The notes: generated by a model not told the origin, from the letters alone. A stretch of 64,000 nucleotides of DNA from Eucommia ulmoides (GCA_016647705.1 CM028325.1:32592474-32656473); one strand, 5' to 3'; numbered from the stretch's first letter, positions 32,201-43,786 are shown. Program-made: numbers and translations.

Positions 32201-35200
32201 ATATCACACCGGTATCCTAAGTCCCTCTTCACCCCCATCTACCTCTTCTTCATCCCATTCTTCACACTCATGTCATCATCCCATGATCACCAGATCCAAA
32301 CTTGGTATTGTTATACCTAATCCTAAATTTGCTAATCTAGCACCAATTGTTCCAGATTGTGAAGTTGAACCAACCACATATGGTGTTGCTGCCAAATATC
32401 CCCATTGGCAAGAGGCCATGCTTACAGAATATACTGCTCTTATAAATCAAGATACATGGTCTCTGGTTCCACCTCCTCCGAACAGAGAACCTATAGGATG
32501 CAAGTGGACATTCAAAATAAAACGGGGGGGCTAATGGCTCTATAGTCCGATATAAAGCAAGATTGGTCGCCAAGGGCCTTCACCAACAGCAAGGCTTGGA
32601 TTACTCGGAAACTTTCAGCCCAATCGCTAAGCATCCTACTATCAAAGTTCTCATCTCTATTGCTCTGCATAATCAGTGGGACATCAAACAATTAGATGTC
32701 TCCAATGCTTTCCTCCACGACAATCTTGAAGAGGAGGTCTACATGTGTCAACCTTAGGGATTCGTTGATTCTCAACATCCGAACTATGTGAGCAAGTTAC
32801 ACAAATCTCTTTATGGCCTCAAACAGGCACCTAAGGCTTGGTTTTCTCTCCTCACATCCTATCTAACCAACCAAGATTTCGTCATCAGCAAGGCAAACAC
32901 CTCCCTATTTGTCAGAAACAGCAACCCGGGTATTATTATGGTTCTTGTCTATGTGGATGATATTCTCGTCATAGACACTAATCCTTCCGAAATCAATTCT
33001 CTCATTCAAACAATGCGTAATACCTTTGCCATGAAAGACTTGGGAACAGTCTCATATTTTCTAGGCCTAGAAGTTCAATACAATACTTCTGGTCTTCTTC
33101 TCCACCAGAGCAAATACTGCAATGAGCTTCTCACCAAAACTGTAATGACTAATTGCAAATTATCTCCCGCTCCTACATCGCCCTTTTCATGATCACTCCT
33201 ATGAGAATGTAACCTATTTCCGAAGCATCGTTGGAGCTCTCCAATATCTCACCATTACCAGGTCAGACATTACATTTGCTGTGAATTCCGTTTGTCAATT
33301 CAAGCACCAACCCTGCAACAAACACTTCAGTACAGTGAAAAGGATCCTCAGATACCTCAAAGGTACTCCCAACCATGGCATCCAATTTTCTCCTAGCCCT
33401 TTTACACTCAGTGCCTATTCTGATTCTGACTGGGCAGGAAATCAGATAGATCGGCGTTCTACAAGTGGCTACTGCACATTCTTAGGCTCCAATCTTATAT
33501 CCTGGTCATCCAAGAAACAACCTACTGTCTCACAGTCTTCCACTGAAGAAGAGTATAGAGCAATGGCTTCCACTGCATCTGAACTCACTTGGCTCACTTA
33601 TCTCCTACAGGATCTTCACGTTCCTGCTCAGGCTCCTCCTATCATGTGGTGTGATAACCAATCTGCTGTCTCTCTTGCTGCCAATCCAATATTTCATGCT
33701 CGTACTAAACACATTGAAGTGGACTATCAGTATATCCATGAAAAAGTTCTAGCAAAACACATTGAGCTTCAATATGTTTGTTCCAATGATCAATTGGTTG
33801 AAATTTTTACTAAGTCCCTGCCTACCAATCACTTTCTGTTCCTGCGCACCAAGCTCACCATCGGTAATCCTATGATGAGCTTGTGGGGCGATGATAACAA
33901 TCAAGACCTCAGCTCAGTCACACCAATTCAGATTAGTACACCAGCTCAAGTCAGCACACCAGCTCAGATCAATTCCGCTGAGCTCAACTCAGTTCTGCTC
34001 AATATCCATGGAGTGCAATGTGCATGTGTATGGGCTGATGGTTAGGTGCCTAAAACAGAATCCTCAATAGAAGATAGTTTGTTATAGTTTGTTAGGCATC
34101 TTCTAGATTCATTCTGTTAGAGTTTGTTACAGGTAGCCTATATATATATTGATCTTGTGTATTGTTGAAAGGTGAAGAAGAAAGATAATAAAGAAATGAT
34201 CACTTTGTACATCAGCTTCCCTTCTATCGTCTTTCTTCTACATTTAATTTTAGAATTTCAACACTTATCCTAAGTGCTGCATGTGTTAATCAGGTTTTGG
34301 GAGACGGGGTCGCTGACCAAATCGAGCAGCATCAGATCATATGTTACTTTCTGCTATTTTAATTATTTTTGGAATTTATGTTCCAATAAAACTTGGAACA
34401 AAAACATAATCTACATAAACAAACAACAAGTCTGGAAAGAACACTCCCTATTTGGTTACCTGCAGGAGGAGGAGGAGGAGGAGAGGGTGGCAAAGGACAG
34501 AGTCGATCACCACAAATGCAAATAGGTTGACGCGAATCTGAATCAAACCCACATTGCCCACCAAATTGGGTACATTGCGAGCATTGATTAGCAAATGGGT
34601 TACTGTAATTCAAGTTAAAGCCTTCCATTAGAGCATTTTCGAGCGTCGTGCGATTGACGGACAGCATTTCGGCGGCAGTCCTAAGTACCGGAACTCTAAC
34701 GGCGACCGTACAATAGATGAATCCCAGTATCGGGTCGCTCGGAACCTCCCCGAGCAAATAATAGGCGTTGCTGAAATTGAAAATGCGAGAATTGCAAGTG
34801 AAGAGATTCTGCGGCCGGACAGTCATGCCGGAGGCGTTACAACCGTAGATCAAATTGAGGTCTTGGTTTCCAATTCCGGGGTTGAAAACGGATAAATCGA
34901 GGGTGGTGTTGAGGAATTGGGCGGGGCAAGTGTTGTTCCAGAGATCTAACCTAGCTACGACCATGGTTCGTCGGATTTGATCGATACCGAGAACTCGGTA
35001 CGTCGTGGAGTCGGTGGTGAGCTCGGTGTGGTTGTTCCGGCACTGGAGCCGGAAATCGGGAGGACCACAGTGGTCGGGCCGGTCCCCGCCGGTGAACGGA
35101 TAGGAGATGTCGCGGAGGGAGCCGCATGAGAAGGTGCGGTCGCAGATAGCGTAAGTGACGTCTTGAGAAAACGGCGTCGGAAGAAGGCAGGCGAAGAGGG

Positions 35201-35261
35201 TGATGACGGCGGTGACGGCCGGAGAGAGGAGGAAGTAAGAGGAGGGGAAAGAGAGAGGCAT
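29274..35261 (-). CDS. LRK10L: LRK10L-type (WAK-like) receptor protein kinase
   Basis: Four exons: 34460-35261, 31706-31741, 31264-31617 and 29274-30175, all with GT-AG borders. They join into 698 codons with no stop before TAA, giving 697 residues. In order: a signal peptide from ATG 35261 ([12 protein letters not shown]...); a GUB_WAK_bind domain ([21 protein letters not shown]); a WAK-associated Cys-rich end ([19 protein letters not shown]); a proline hinge; a membrane helix ([15 protein letters not shown]) with a basic stop; and a kinase with [33 protein letters not shown] and [11 protein letters not shown]. All catalytic residues are present. It should act as a cell-surface Ser/Thr kinase; LRK10L members are linked to wall sensing, defence and ABA response. 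Intron 1 carries about 2.4 kb of retrotransposon DNA, intron 2 repeat DNA. ATG 35261 was chosen over an earlier in-frame start because the signal peptide follows it directly. Confidence 0.9.
30185..31130. repeat. MITE-like insertion in intron 2 of the LRK10L gene
   Basis: The left side has GGTCGTGTTTGTTTTAC. The right side, reverse complemented, has GGTGGCGTTTGTTTAGG, giving weak inverted ends. In between, runs such as GGAACAGAAACAAA and TTTTCAGTTTCTATTC recur in both orientations. No clear target duplication. No coding. Confidence 0.4.
31880..32215 (+). mobile_element. LTR fragment in intron 1 of the LRK10L gene
   Basis: Has the layout of the Tat-type LTR at 40783: repeated ATTATTTTCCCTAAAT-like blocks, a TATA-like CTCTATAAATA (about 32092) and TCACGTCGGAGGGTATTTAG (compare TCACGTTGGAGGGACTTTAC at 41232). 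No second LTR or internal region accompanies it. The family assignment rests on this layout only. Confidence 0.4.
32228..34045 (+). pseudogene. Ty1/Copia polyprotein, reverse transcriptase and RNase H part, disabled
   Basis: Starts near the linker before RT (MITRSKLGI at 32283), then WQEAMLTEY and [11 protein letters not shown] continues with [30 protein letters not shown], the active site LVYVDDILV (about 32942) and YFLGLEV. RNase H has [32 protein letters not shown] and [18 protein letters not shown]. Gag, protease and integrase are absent, so the copy is 5'-truncated. A frame change sits at a G8 run near 32524, a stop (TAG) at 32755-32757 and another frame change between 33190 and 33240. 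It lies inside intron 1 of the LRK10L gene, in antisense orientation to it. Confidence 0.88.
34062..34262 (+). mobile_element. Copia 3' LTR-like end
   Basis: Just after the pol stop: TTTGTTATAGTTTGTTAGG and TGTTAGAGTTTGTTACAGG, a TATA-like TATATATATATTG, and an end in CTTTCTTCTACA or AATTTCAACA. This is the usual look of short Copia LTRs. No 5' partner is present, so its limits are uncertain. Confidence 0.5.
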
Positions 35262-35411
35262 TTCGGAGACGGCGCCGGAGAGTGAGGGAGGGAGAATGGG
35301 GATTCGCCATTTGGGAATTGAAAAAGAACAGAGCTTTTGGGGTTGGTTTGGTTCGTTGAACGTTGAAGATTGGAAGCTGCCTTTGATTGACTGTTTTAGA
35401 CTGATCAACAA

Positions 35412-36759
35412 TATATTTAAATTTAAAAAAAGACTAAATTACATTTAGCACCCCTGAAATAATAATCAGTGAGAGGCCACACAAAAGAGTTTGGGCCAGC
35501 TAATAAACGCACGAGGAGTTCCATCTGAGATTCGACGGCGACATTCAGTACTACTACACTCGAGCCAGCCAGAGGTTGGACATCTTGGGACGACAGTCTG
35601 AGAATTGTTATTTTACCATCCCGAGCATGATTACAGACCTTGAAACATGCTCCGTTTCTTCTATTCAATAACCGTTACAGTGACCCTCTACATATTGAAA
35701 GAACGGTCACAATTTTGAAATAACGTCTATTACCTCATGTCCCACCAAATCCGCAACATTAACACAATTGACTAACATTCATGAAAGACTTGTCAAACAA
35801 ATTTTTCATCTCTTATAAATATTACAAGAAAGAGTCAAATTAATTTCGGATACTTTTCCTACCTAATAAATATTTTATTAAATTATTGATTTGGATAGAC
35901 TCACTATGAATATTTCAATTTTTAGCATCATTATCATATTATGAATATTCATAATATAAGTCCAAGTCAATGCATTATATTTATACATATTGAAAAAGTC
36001 CAAGCTTGCAAATCGATTCCACAGTCAATGATAGAAACCATTCATCACCTGTTTTTTTAACCTAACTTGCGATGCCCGTTTCTGTAACAATTTTAAAATA
36101 ATTATTTGGTTTCACATCTAAATTTATATGCAAAATATAAAGACAATTATGTTGATTTTAATAATTAAATTTAAATTATAATTTTAACGATTAAAGTGAC
36201 GGTTAAAATTTGAAAAAAAAATTAATTGCATAACTTTATAATGACCATTTTTTTTTTTAATATTTAATTAATCAAAAATATTTTGCAAATATAATACAAA
36301 TAGTGGGTGTGTCATTTCTAGCGGAAGAGATGTTGGAATTCCAAAATTGTATTAAGATGACAAAATAATTAATTATATATATTGGTTTTAAAATAAGGTG
36401 TGTTTAGGTTAATTTACGTATACTTTGACTATCACCTTCCTGGACAATCTTAAGGACGTTCTTTTGCAGATCGGCTTGGTACATTTATAATTAAATTCAA
36501 GATTTATTTCTCAGATTGCTACGCCAAGAGAGTGGAACCCTATTAGACAAAAAAAGTGACACCTTTTTTTAGCCAAACTAACACCTCTTGGATAATTAAT
36601 TATATATTATACCACACTTAATGTAACACATCCTCATAACAGTATTGAATATCAATAAAAAACAAATTCACTTTTATATTTTATTAAAATCATTTTATCT
36701 TACTTACTTTTATATTGTATTCACATTAAAAAAATGTGAAAAATCAAATCTAGTTATTA
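35412..36759. other. Spacer between the two LRK10L ectodomain exons
   Basis: AT-rich, with long A/T runs and no recognised gene. It includes the upstream (promoter) side of the LRK10L gene; no clear TATA box or other site could be set with confidence. An 81-codon minus frame at 35423-35668 has no recognisable homology. Confidence 0.45.
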
Positions 36760-36769
36760 ATATTAATAA

Positions 36770-36936
36770 AGGATTTGATGTTAGGTTGAGTGGAAATGCC
36801 TTCACCTCCCACACTTGTGGTGAGGAGATCGATTCTCCTCCCACTCAAATATAGGTGTGGGATTTCACTCCTATCCTATTAAAGGTGTGTGTTGGGTGCG
36901 TGAGTACAAAAACGTATATTCTGGAAAAAAAAAATG
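36770..36936 (+). mobile_element. tRNA-derived SINE
   Basis: Pol III-like A box (TTAGGTTGAGTGGAAATG) and B box (GGAGATCGATTCTCC) are followed by a short A-rich tail. Perfect 10-bp target duplications ATATTAATAA flank it at 36760-36769 and 36937-36946. Length 167 bp, normal for plant SINEs. The duplications are undamaged, so the insertion is fairly recent. Confidence 0.85.
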
Positions 36937-37171
36937 ATATTAATAATGGTAGATAAAAAAATAAAAAATTTAATTGTATGTTTATTAAGAAAAAGGTAGT
37001 CATTATGACACATCGAAGCCTCTATGTTTTATATAATAGCAAAATAATATTAAAAAATAAATTTCAAAGGTAATGGCTAATGAAATAGAAAAGTTATCTA
37101 AATTCTTGTATAAAATCCTAAATTTATTACTGTTTTAAAATTTATCTCACCTAGTCTATTTTGTGGAAGAT

Positions 37172-37984
37172 TTAGAATTCCAAATTTGGGCGCATACCGT
37201 TTCTTGTTTGATTACTGCGGCACACGATTGGATAGGTTCGATCTACACAATGGCAAGCAAACGAACCGGAGTCCGTGCCGCATTGCCCACCCGACTGGTC
37301 ACACTCGCGGCAGTCCGTGTCGTTTGCCGTCCACCGCAGCTCGAAACCGCCGGAGATAGCCTCCCTGAGATTAGTTACGGAGGCCGTCGGATTCAACAGA
37401 GCCTGAACCGACGTCTCATTTACCGGAATCAGAACCCTATTCCTGCAGGTCACCGTGCTAATATTGAAAATGGGGGTATCTCTCATCATAAAGTAGCTGG
37501 CACTATTGGTTTCATTCACTAAACAATCGAACTGATTCGGAATCGGTTGCGTTAGGCCCGGAAGCCTTGTGCAACCATAGTGAATCGTCAAGTTCTGCTC
37601 GCCGGAGCCGTAACTGAAGATGCTGGAATCGAAGGTGGAGTTTCGGAGAAACCTCGGGCAGAGGTCGCTCCGGAGATCGTCTCTGGCCACGGTGAATCTC
37701 TGCCCGCGGCCATCAATCGAGAGGACTCTATACGGTACGTTCGTAATATTAATGATTGGAGCATCGCCGCGACAGCTTAGCTGGAACTGCGGGTGACCGC
37801 AGTAATCTGGCCGGCCGTCTCCCCAGAAAGGGTAGTTGATGTTCGGAAAATTAGAACACCGAAATGGCGCACCGCAGGTCAAAAACTGCTGATTATCTTG
37901 GCAATCGGAATTTGGGGCATGGATTAAGATCCAAAATAAGATTAAGATCGAGAAAGAGGATTTTGGGATGAGATTGAGATCCAT
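37172..37984 (-). CDS. Second LRK10L-type ectodomain exon without its own kinase
   Basis: From ATG 37984: a signal peptide (SSFSILILFWILIHAP), a GUB_WAK_bind domain (CGAPFRCSNFPNINYPFWG, CGHPQFQLSCRG) and a WAK-associated Cys-rich end (CRECDQSGGQCGTDSGSFAC, then CHCVDRT). Read straight through, it stops at 37172 after 270 residues, with no membrane helix. A good donor, ACG/GTATGC, lies at 37198/37197; the exon 37198-37984 then has 787 bases and leaves phase 1, exactly as the first exon of the downstream LRK10L gene (802 bases). So it may splice to the shared membrane and kinase exons as an alternative first exon, be a partial tandem duplicate, or make a secreted ectodomain. No kinase exons lie between it and 35261. 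Confidence 0.8.
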   Translation of the reverse strand: MDLNLIPKSSFSILILFWILIHAPNSDCQDNQQFLTCGAPFRCSNFPNINYPFWGDGRPDYCGHPQFQLSCRGDAPIINITNVPYRVLSIDGRGQRFTVARDDLRSDLCPRFLRNSTFDSSIFSYGSGEQNLTIHYGCTRLPGLTQPIPNQFDCLVNETNSASYFMMRDTPIFNISTVTCRNRVLIPVNETSVQALLNPTASVTNLREAISGGFELRWTANDTDCRECDQSGGQCGTDSGSFACHCVDRTYPIVCRSNQTRNGMRPNLEF

Positions 37985-38403
37985 GTTTTTTGGAGAGAGA
38001 GAGATGTGAAAATTCAGAATAAAATTTTGTCATTTGAAGATATTCAATGGAAAATTTTGATAAATTAGTCTGTTTTTGTCATCAAATCAACATCATATGA
38101 CAGGAAAAAATATGAAATTTTGACAAAAGTGAACCATCATGCCTAGATTTTCAAAGTAGAAGCTTCTGTTGAAATAGGGAAAAAAATGATTTTGACTTGA
38201 TTTAAATGTTCAATGCAATATAAAACTATAGCGAATTATTAAAACTTGAATAATATAATGCTTAAACGATTCCTATTTACTTAAAAAATTATAATATATA
38301 TTTGAAAACAGTATTAAATTCAAATATATTTTAGCAAAAAATTATATATCTCTCGAAAGTAGAGGTTATTTTTCAATCCATATTTTAGTGTTGTATTTAC
38401 TAG

Positions 38404-38591
38404 TCTTGGCGCAACGGTAAAAATTATCATTATGTGACCTGGAAGTTACGAGATCGAGTTGTAGAAACAGTCTCTTGCAAAAAAAAATAAGGTATGGTTG
38501 CATACAATAGATCTAAGTAGTTCAATCCGTCTCTGGAACTCGCGTATAGCAAGAACTTTGTTACACAGGGCTGCATTTTTTCTTCTTCATA
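38404..38591 (+). mobile_element. Au-type SINE
   Basis: Starts TCTTGGCGCAACGGTAAA (A box); the B-box region reads GGAAGTTACGAGATCGAG; then CTCTTGCA, GGTTGCATACAATAGA and GGGCTGCATTTTT. This order matches the widespread plant Au SINE family. Perfect 10-bp duplications TATTTACTAG lie at 38394-38403 and 38592-38601. Confidence 0.88.
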
Positions 38592-38679
38592 TATTTACTA
38601 GCCCTGCTATAATTTACAATTTCAGCTTCCATTTGACTAAAAAAATCAAAAACTAAAAGTGAAGAAGTGCAACTGGAGT

Positions 38680-38880
38680 TATATGTGATTGTAAGACACG
38701 ATTGAAATTGAAGACGAAATTCTATAAGACTGTAATAAGACCAATAATTCTATATGATTCCGAATGTTGGGTGATAAACAAGAAAAATGTTCAGAAAGTA
38801 CGCGTGACGGAGATGAGAATGCTTAGATTAATGAGTGACAAGACGTGAATGGACAAAATTAATGTAAAGTAATGCGGAAA
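38680..38880 (+). pseudogene. LINE (L1-type) reverse transcriptase fragment, 3' part
   Basis: One frame reads LKTKFYKTVIRPIILYDSEC, then WVINKKNVQKV, TEMRMLRLMSDKT, a stop, then MDKI. This is the region just after the RT domain of plant L1-like LINEs. Only about 60 residues survive and the ends are ragged. It is a dead 5'- and 3'-truncated relic. Confidence 0.75.
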
Positions 38881-40782
38881 TTACAAAATAGAAGTGTACC
38901 TTTTGGTTTCGGAAAACCCGTTTACAACTTGCTATTTGCTTCTTCTCTCGCTGGCAAAAACAAATGTTACTAGTACACACTCACTAATCAAGACCACTCA
39001 ATTTATCTATAATTTGACTTGATTAAAAACCTTGGATGTATAAATGTTTATCTATAGATAGAATCCCAAAGGGTATATCTTTTGCAATGGATGTCTATTG
39101 AATAAATCTGATCCTTGAGATTAAGAGTCATACTTATTCACATGGTGGCTATTCATGGAACTTGGGGGTCCATGTGGATGCTCCACGGGTTGACTCGACA
39201 TGTTCCATATCCAACAATTAGGAATGGAGTTATTATAGAGAAGTTGAAAATAACACTTACTGAGAAGATGAGAAAATAGCCATCAAATCAATTATCTCAC
39301 GATTAAAAAAAAATTAAAAAAATCAACTTACTTAATCTTAAGTATGTCTTTGAACTGAACAAACAAACAAAAAAAAATATAATAGTCATTGGCGTCCAAA
39401 TTTGAATTGGGGTTTATGACGGATTCACGAGTGACGCTACTCGGTTAGTTATTTAGACACGATTCCTCTGATTTTCAAGATTTCTCTGATTTTTAGAAAT
39501 TAGGTCTGTACCATAGTTAAAATTGGGTGAGGGTGATGATACATACACGAAAAGAATAATGAAATGAGAAAAAAATGTAAAAAATGAAGAATTAGAAGAA
39601 AAAAAATTAAAGAAAAAGAAAACAAAAGGTCCACACAAAGCAGTTCGATATGTAAGAATCAAGAGATAACTAGCAGAAGTTGAACAAGATCAACGAACCT
39701 AAAAATTGTGTGAAAATGACAAACGACCCCCAAATAATTGTACGAACGTATAACATGAACTAAATGTAGGCATGATGCTCATCAACGAAGAAAACCACCC
39801 ACATCCCTAACAAAGGGGAGAAGTGAGCTGAAGACAACCAAGAACTGCTATAAAAAGGAATGAGTGAGGAAAGAAATGATGTAGGTGGCGTTTGGTTAGT
39901 ATTTTTGTTTTTCGATTTCTACTTCCAATAAGATGAGAATTTTGTTTTCGTTTTGAAACATTTAGAAATAGAAACATGTTTGATAATAACCATTATCCTA
40001 AAATTGTTTCTTTTAATTTACAAGAACAAAAACAAAAAACAAATTTGGCTACAACATTTGTTATTTTTTCCTTTAAATGTATGGTGGTAGCGAGGGGTGG
40101 TGGCAATAGTTTTATAGAAATAAATAAGAATTAATATTTTTTTTATTTAAGAAAATAGTCCCAAATTACTTTTAAAATTTTTAAAACAAAAACGTATTTT
40201 TACCAATTACATTTGTGTAAATTAATCTTTAAATTTTGATATCGGTATACAAAGTCTTTTCGCGGGAATCTTTCACAAAAATCCCAACTAATATTACTAT
40301 TCTCAGTAATCAAATGAACCCTAGGTAACTGAATAACTGAAAATTTATTCTGGACCGGAGCCCAATAATATCGGAGAAAGGCCCCCCATATGAATTCTCT
40401 AGTCAAATTGGGCTATGGGGGCCAACTTTGGAAAAAAATGACCTTGTCAAAGTTGTGCACATCAATGTAAACTCCTAGAAAACCATTTGATTTGATTGAT
40501 CCAAAGACATTTTCCCATTTTTTCCGTCTTTCTCTTTCACTTGGAAAATTATCAATCGAACTTAAGTGGGTTAGTCGGTAAATAAAGTAGAGATACATTT
40601 TTTTTATTATCAAAATCAATTATATTCCATTTTTCTCAAAAAAATACTTCGAAAATAAAAAAAATATATCCTTAAAATCATCCAAAAAAATAATTAATTG
40701 ATGCACATGTAAATTGATATGGACATATTTTATCATTTAAAAAAAAAAGAAAAAACATTACCAATTTGATGAGGGAGAATTT
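38881..40782. other. Intergenic DNA with MITE-like remnants
   Basis: Near 39892 the end-like GGTGGCGTTTGGTTAGTA begins a stretch resembling the GTTTGG-type MITEs elsewhere in the window, but no partner end was found. Otherwise AT-rich, with no gene recognised. Confidence 0.4.
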
Positions 40783-41516
40783 TGTCACACATGTCACGCG
40801 GAGAATATTGCTCAAGTGTGGAAAAACGACCAAGTTGGGAGCTAGAGTCCCCTCCGGGCCGAACTGAGAATCGTCTTGCCGAGCTAGGGAAGTCCAAATC
40901 GAGCCGGTGAACTCCAGGCTGGGCTAACAGACTCGAGCACCTTCCGCTCGTCATCTCCGTGCTCGGATCCTCTCCGCATCGTCTTGAGGCTCCAGCCCAT
41001 GGGCCTCTACAAGTGGGCTAAAAGCCCAACCTAGATGATCAGAGTACTAATTTACTTGCTCATTGTCTGCCCACAAAATTAGGCTAATTAATCCAAGCTT
41101 AACTCCCTAATTTTGCGGCGCTAATCGAGTTCAGCTCTTATAAATACCTCATGGCATCCAATGCCCAATGGAACATCTTCTTTACTGATACTAAAGCACT
41201 TTTAGTCCTTCTCCCTCGGATACTTACTCTCACGTTGGAGGGACTTTACCGGGCATAACCCCGATGAGTCTGTGTGCAGGTGCTCAGAGTGTAGGAGTGG
41301 AGCTCAGCTCGAAGATCAGAACGGAGTTTAGAGAGGAATTCATCACGGAGTCTGAACAAGATCTCGAGTCAGATTGAGAGCTCGGATTGGATTGTAGTCA
41401 TCTCCAAAGCGTCAGGACCTCTAAATTCTCCAATCCCCCACGCCATTAACAATCTTGCAAGTGTATTACCTTTTCGGACCATACTGTTGGTCGCTCATCA
41501 CTTTTGGACATCAACA
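40783..41516 (+). repeat. 5' LTR of the Tat-lineage element
   Basis: Starts TGTCACACATGTCACGCGG and ends GGACATCAACA, i.e. TG...CA, 734 bp. A TATA-like CTTATAAATACC lies at about 41136. The limits are inferred from these signals and from the primer site just downstream; the second LTR is not available for comparison. Confidence 0.65.
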
Positions 41517-41540
41517 GTTTGACACCGTCTGTGAGAACCT
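41517..41540 (+). promoter_or_regulatory. Primer-binding-like site of the Tat element
   Basis: GTTTGACACCGTCTGTGAG directly follows the LTR end. Plant Tat and Athila elements have TTTGGCGCCGTCTGTGGG at this place, so the site matches with a few changes. Confidence 0.6.
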
Positions 41541-42428
41541 AATGAAAGCCTCCCCTGATTGTCAGCTCCTCACGAGACTAAGACTTGATGATCACAAGGT
41601 CTGGAAAGAAAATTCGCCACGTAGATCAAGCATTTGTGGCAAACAATAATCCACCCCCTTGTCTATGCAAAACATGACGAAGGCTCCTAGGCCTGATCCC
41701 TCGGCTCAACTTGAGGAACATCCCCACCCCTCGGCCATCCCGCCGTCTTGGGCTGCCGGTCCAATAACTCAGCCCACCAGCCAGGCAGGTCCTATCTTAC
41801 CCATTGGGCCGATTGTTTGGTAGACTTTTGGAGCCCCTGAGGTGGCTCGCATTGATATCTTGGAATGCCAACTAGGTGAGTTCCAAACCTTCTTTCAAAT
41901 TGTCTTGGCTCGCCTACCGCAAGCCCCTCCAATAGGTCTCTCGACAATCCAGGTTCCAAGTCAAGAGGAGCAAGCAATCGGAATTGAAAATGTATCATCC
42001 ATTGCAGCAGGCACATCCCGAGGCCCCGAGGCCATAATAGTGGTTGGAGAGATGTTGATTTAGCACCTCCTAAGGCCTCAGGCTCTCTATCGTCATCTCC
42101 GCCGAGGTGAATGAGAGACGATCGTATGGAGTCACCTCTGAGGTGAGCTCATAGCCATACTATATGGTCCGACCACCGTCCTTGACACGTTCGAGAGGTG
42201 GACTCACATTCCCTACCAAGACAACAAGCTCCTCGGGCCGTTTTCAGCCGGGCTCGAGTCCTTCCAGGGGTCGGGGTAGTAGTGGAAATGTGTCTAACCA
42301 ATATGGAAGTGGCCTTACATCAGATTCAAGGAGTGAGGGGCCCAACTGGGCTTCCTTCTAAGGTAAGATCTCATTTCATCAATGAAATATTGGAAGAGCC
42401 TCTGCCCGCGTGATATATCCACCCCCAA

Positions 42429-42908
42429 ATGATCATCTACGACAGGATCACCGATCTGGCAGATCACTTGTCCATCTTTAGGTCTTACATGGACCTACAT
42501 ACGGCCTTAGTGGCAATGAGGTGCAAAGCTTTTCCCCTCACCCTTACAGAGGTTGCTGGTGCGTGCTTTAGGACTTCGGCCCCAACATCCATCTCCAATT
42601 TCCATGTGCTCGAGCAGCTCTTCCTCTTACGATTTGGGCAATCACGATGCAGGCCGAAGACCATAGCACATATCCTTGCGCTTCAACAACTGCTTGGCAA
42701 ATCCCTAGGTGATTATGTTGAGATGTTCTATAAAGAAATCGTTGGTTGCGATGAGCTCAACGACGTGGTCGCGATGAATGCATTCATTGATGGTCTGAAG
42801 CCCTTAAGGTTCACATACAACCTCTGCTCTGACCCGGCCCCGAGTTTGGACGCTGCTCTGAAGAGGGGCACGAGGTTCTACAATGCCGACATGAGGGAAG
42901 CCACCTGA
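42429..42908 (+). pseudogene. Tat-type Gag (retrotrans_gag) region
   Basis: Reads IYDRITDLADHLSIFRSYMD, CKAFPLTLTEVAG, LFLLRFGQSRCRPKTIAHIL, then LLGKSLGDYVEMFYKE and VAMNAFIDGLKPL. These are the standard steps of the plant Gypsy gag core. The frame opens at 42429 and stops at 42906-42908. The stretch upstream (41520-42400) is Pro- and Ser-rich with stops and frame changes; downstream to 43560 it is also broken. Confidence 0.75.
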
Positions 42909-43559
42909 AAAGATCGCGATGGGGGTTAGAAGAAAAAAAGTAAGGCTAACGAAAGGCCAAGCATGAGCCATGGATCCAAGAGACTGCAAGCGGAGGGGAG
43001 ATTGGGCCCGCTGCCCGGGGATAAGAGACTATTCCCACCCCCGGGGCACTGCCAGCAGAACTTTACACCACTCAAAATCTCGGTGGCCACCATCTTTGCT
43101 GAGAAATCCGGGATGGATTTCTTCCCCCCCCTCCCCCCCCCCGGCCGACCCCTAGCAGAAAGCCAATGGGGAGGTCGATGGACAAATATTGTGAATTCCA
43201 CTAGGACAGGGAAAATTCCACCAAGAATTGTTTCCAACTTCGAGAAGAGATAGAGGCCGTTATGAGTAGAAGATATCTTGGCCGCTATATGTGAAGGGAC
43301 TACCAGGCTCCCAGAGCTGAAGACACCGATCCCTGTGAAGAACATAGGGGTCGGAGAAAAAAAAAGAATAGAAGTCACCCCCTCCCCGATAGGAAGATAA
43401 TAGGGGCAGTGACAAACATATGGTGGATGGCGAGATCAACGTCATCCACAACAGACTCAGCCTAGGGGAGAAACCCTCTCTTCCAAGAAAATGTATGAGC
43501 ACAAAGCCAAGCAAAAAGTAGATAATGACATCTTTGAAGTAAGTGCGATCGATACTGCG

Positions 43560-43689
43560 GAGCACAACGTCATTTCTTTTAGCGAGGCAGGCCTTAAGGG
43601 TGTACACATGTTCTTCATGACGATGCCCTCGTCATAGTCGTCCTCATCAACCACTTCCAAATGGGGAGAATCCTGGTAGACAGCGGTAG
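43560..43689 (+). pseudogene. Left half of the Tat protease, ending at the catalytic DSG motif
   Basis: One frame reads HDDALVIVVLINHFQMGRI, then LVDSGS, the aspartic protease active site. The last bases, GGTAG (43685-43689), are the target duplication of the chromovirus. The protease continues right after the second GGTAG at 52655. Confidence 0.8.
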
Positions 43690-43786
43690 TGTAAGACCCT
43701 GAAAAAAAAATAAAAAAAATGAGAAGTTGGGGGGGGGGGGGGAAGAAAGGGTATTTTGACTAAGATATTTTGAACATACATTTATA

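Noticed and set aside
29274-35261. The LRK10L gene as a pseudogene broken by Copia
   Set aside because: The Copia DNA lies inside intron 1; exons have GT-AG borders, phases agree and all kinase motifs are present.
35423-35668. 81-codon minus frame upstream of the LRK10L gene
   Set aside because: No recognisable homology, no splice or promoter context; likely chance.
36770-38591. tRNA genes
   Set aside because: The tRNA-like A and B boxes belong to SINEs with A-rich tails and target duplications, and no cloverleaf is complete.
42926-43660. Minus-strand frames in the Tat gag-protease region
   Set aside because: Antisense shadows of decayed gag-protease DNA with no conserved domain.
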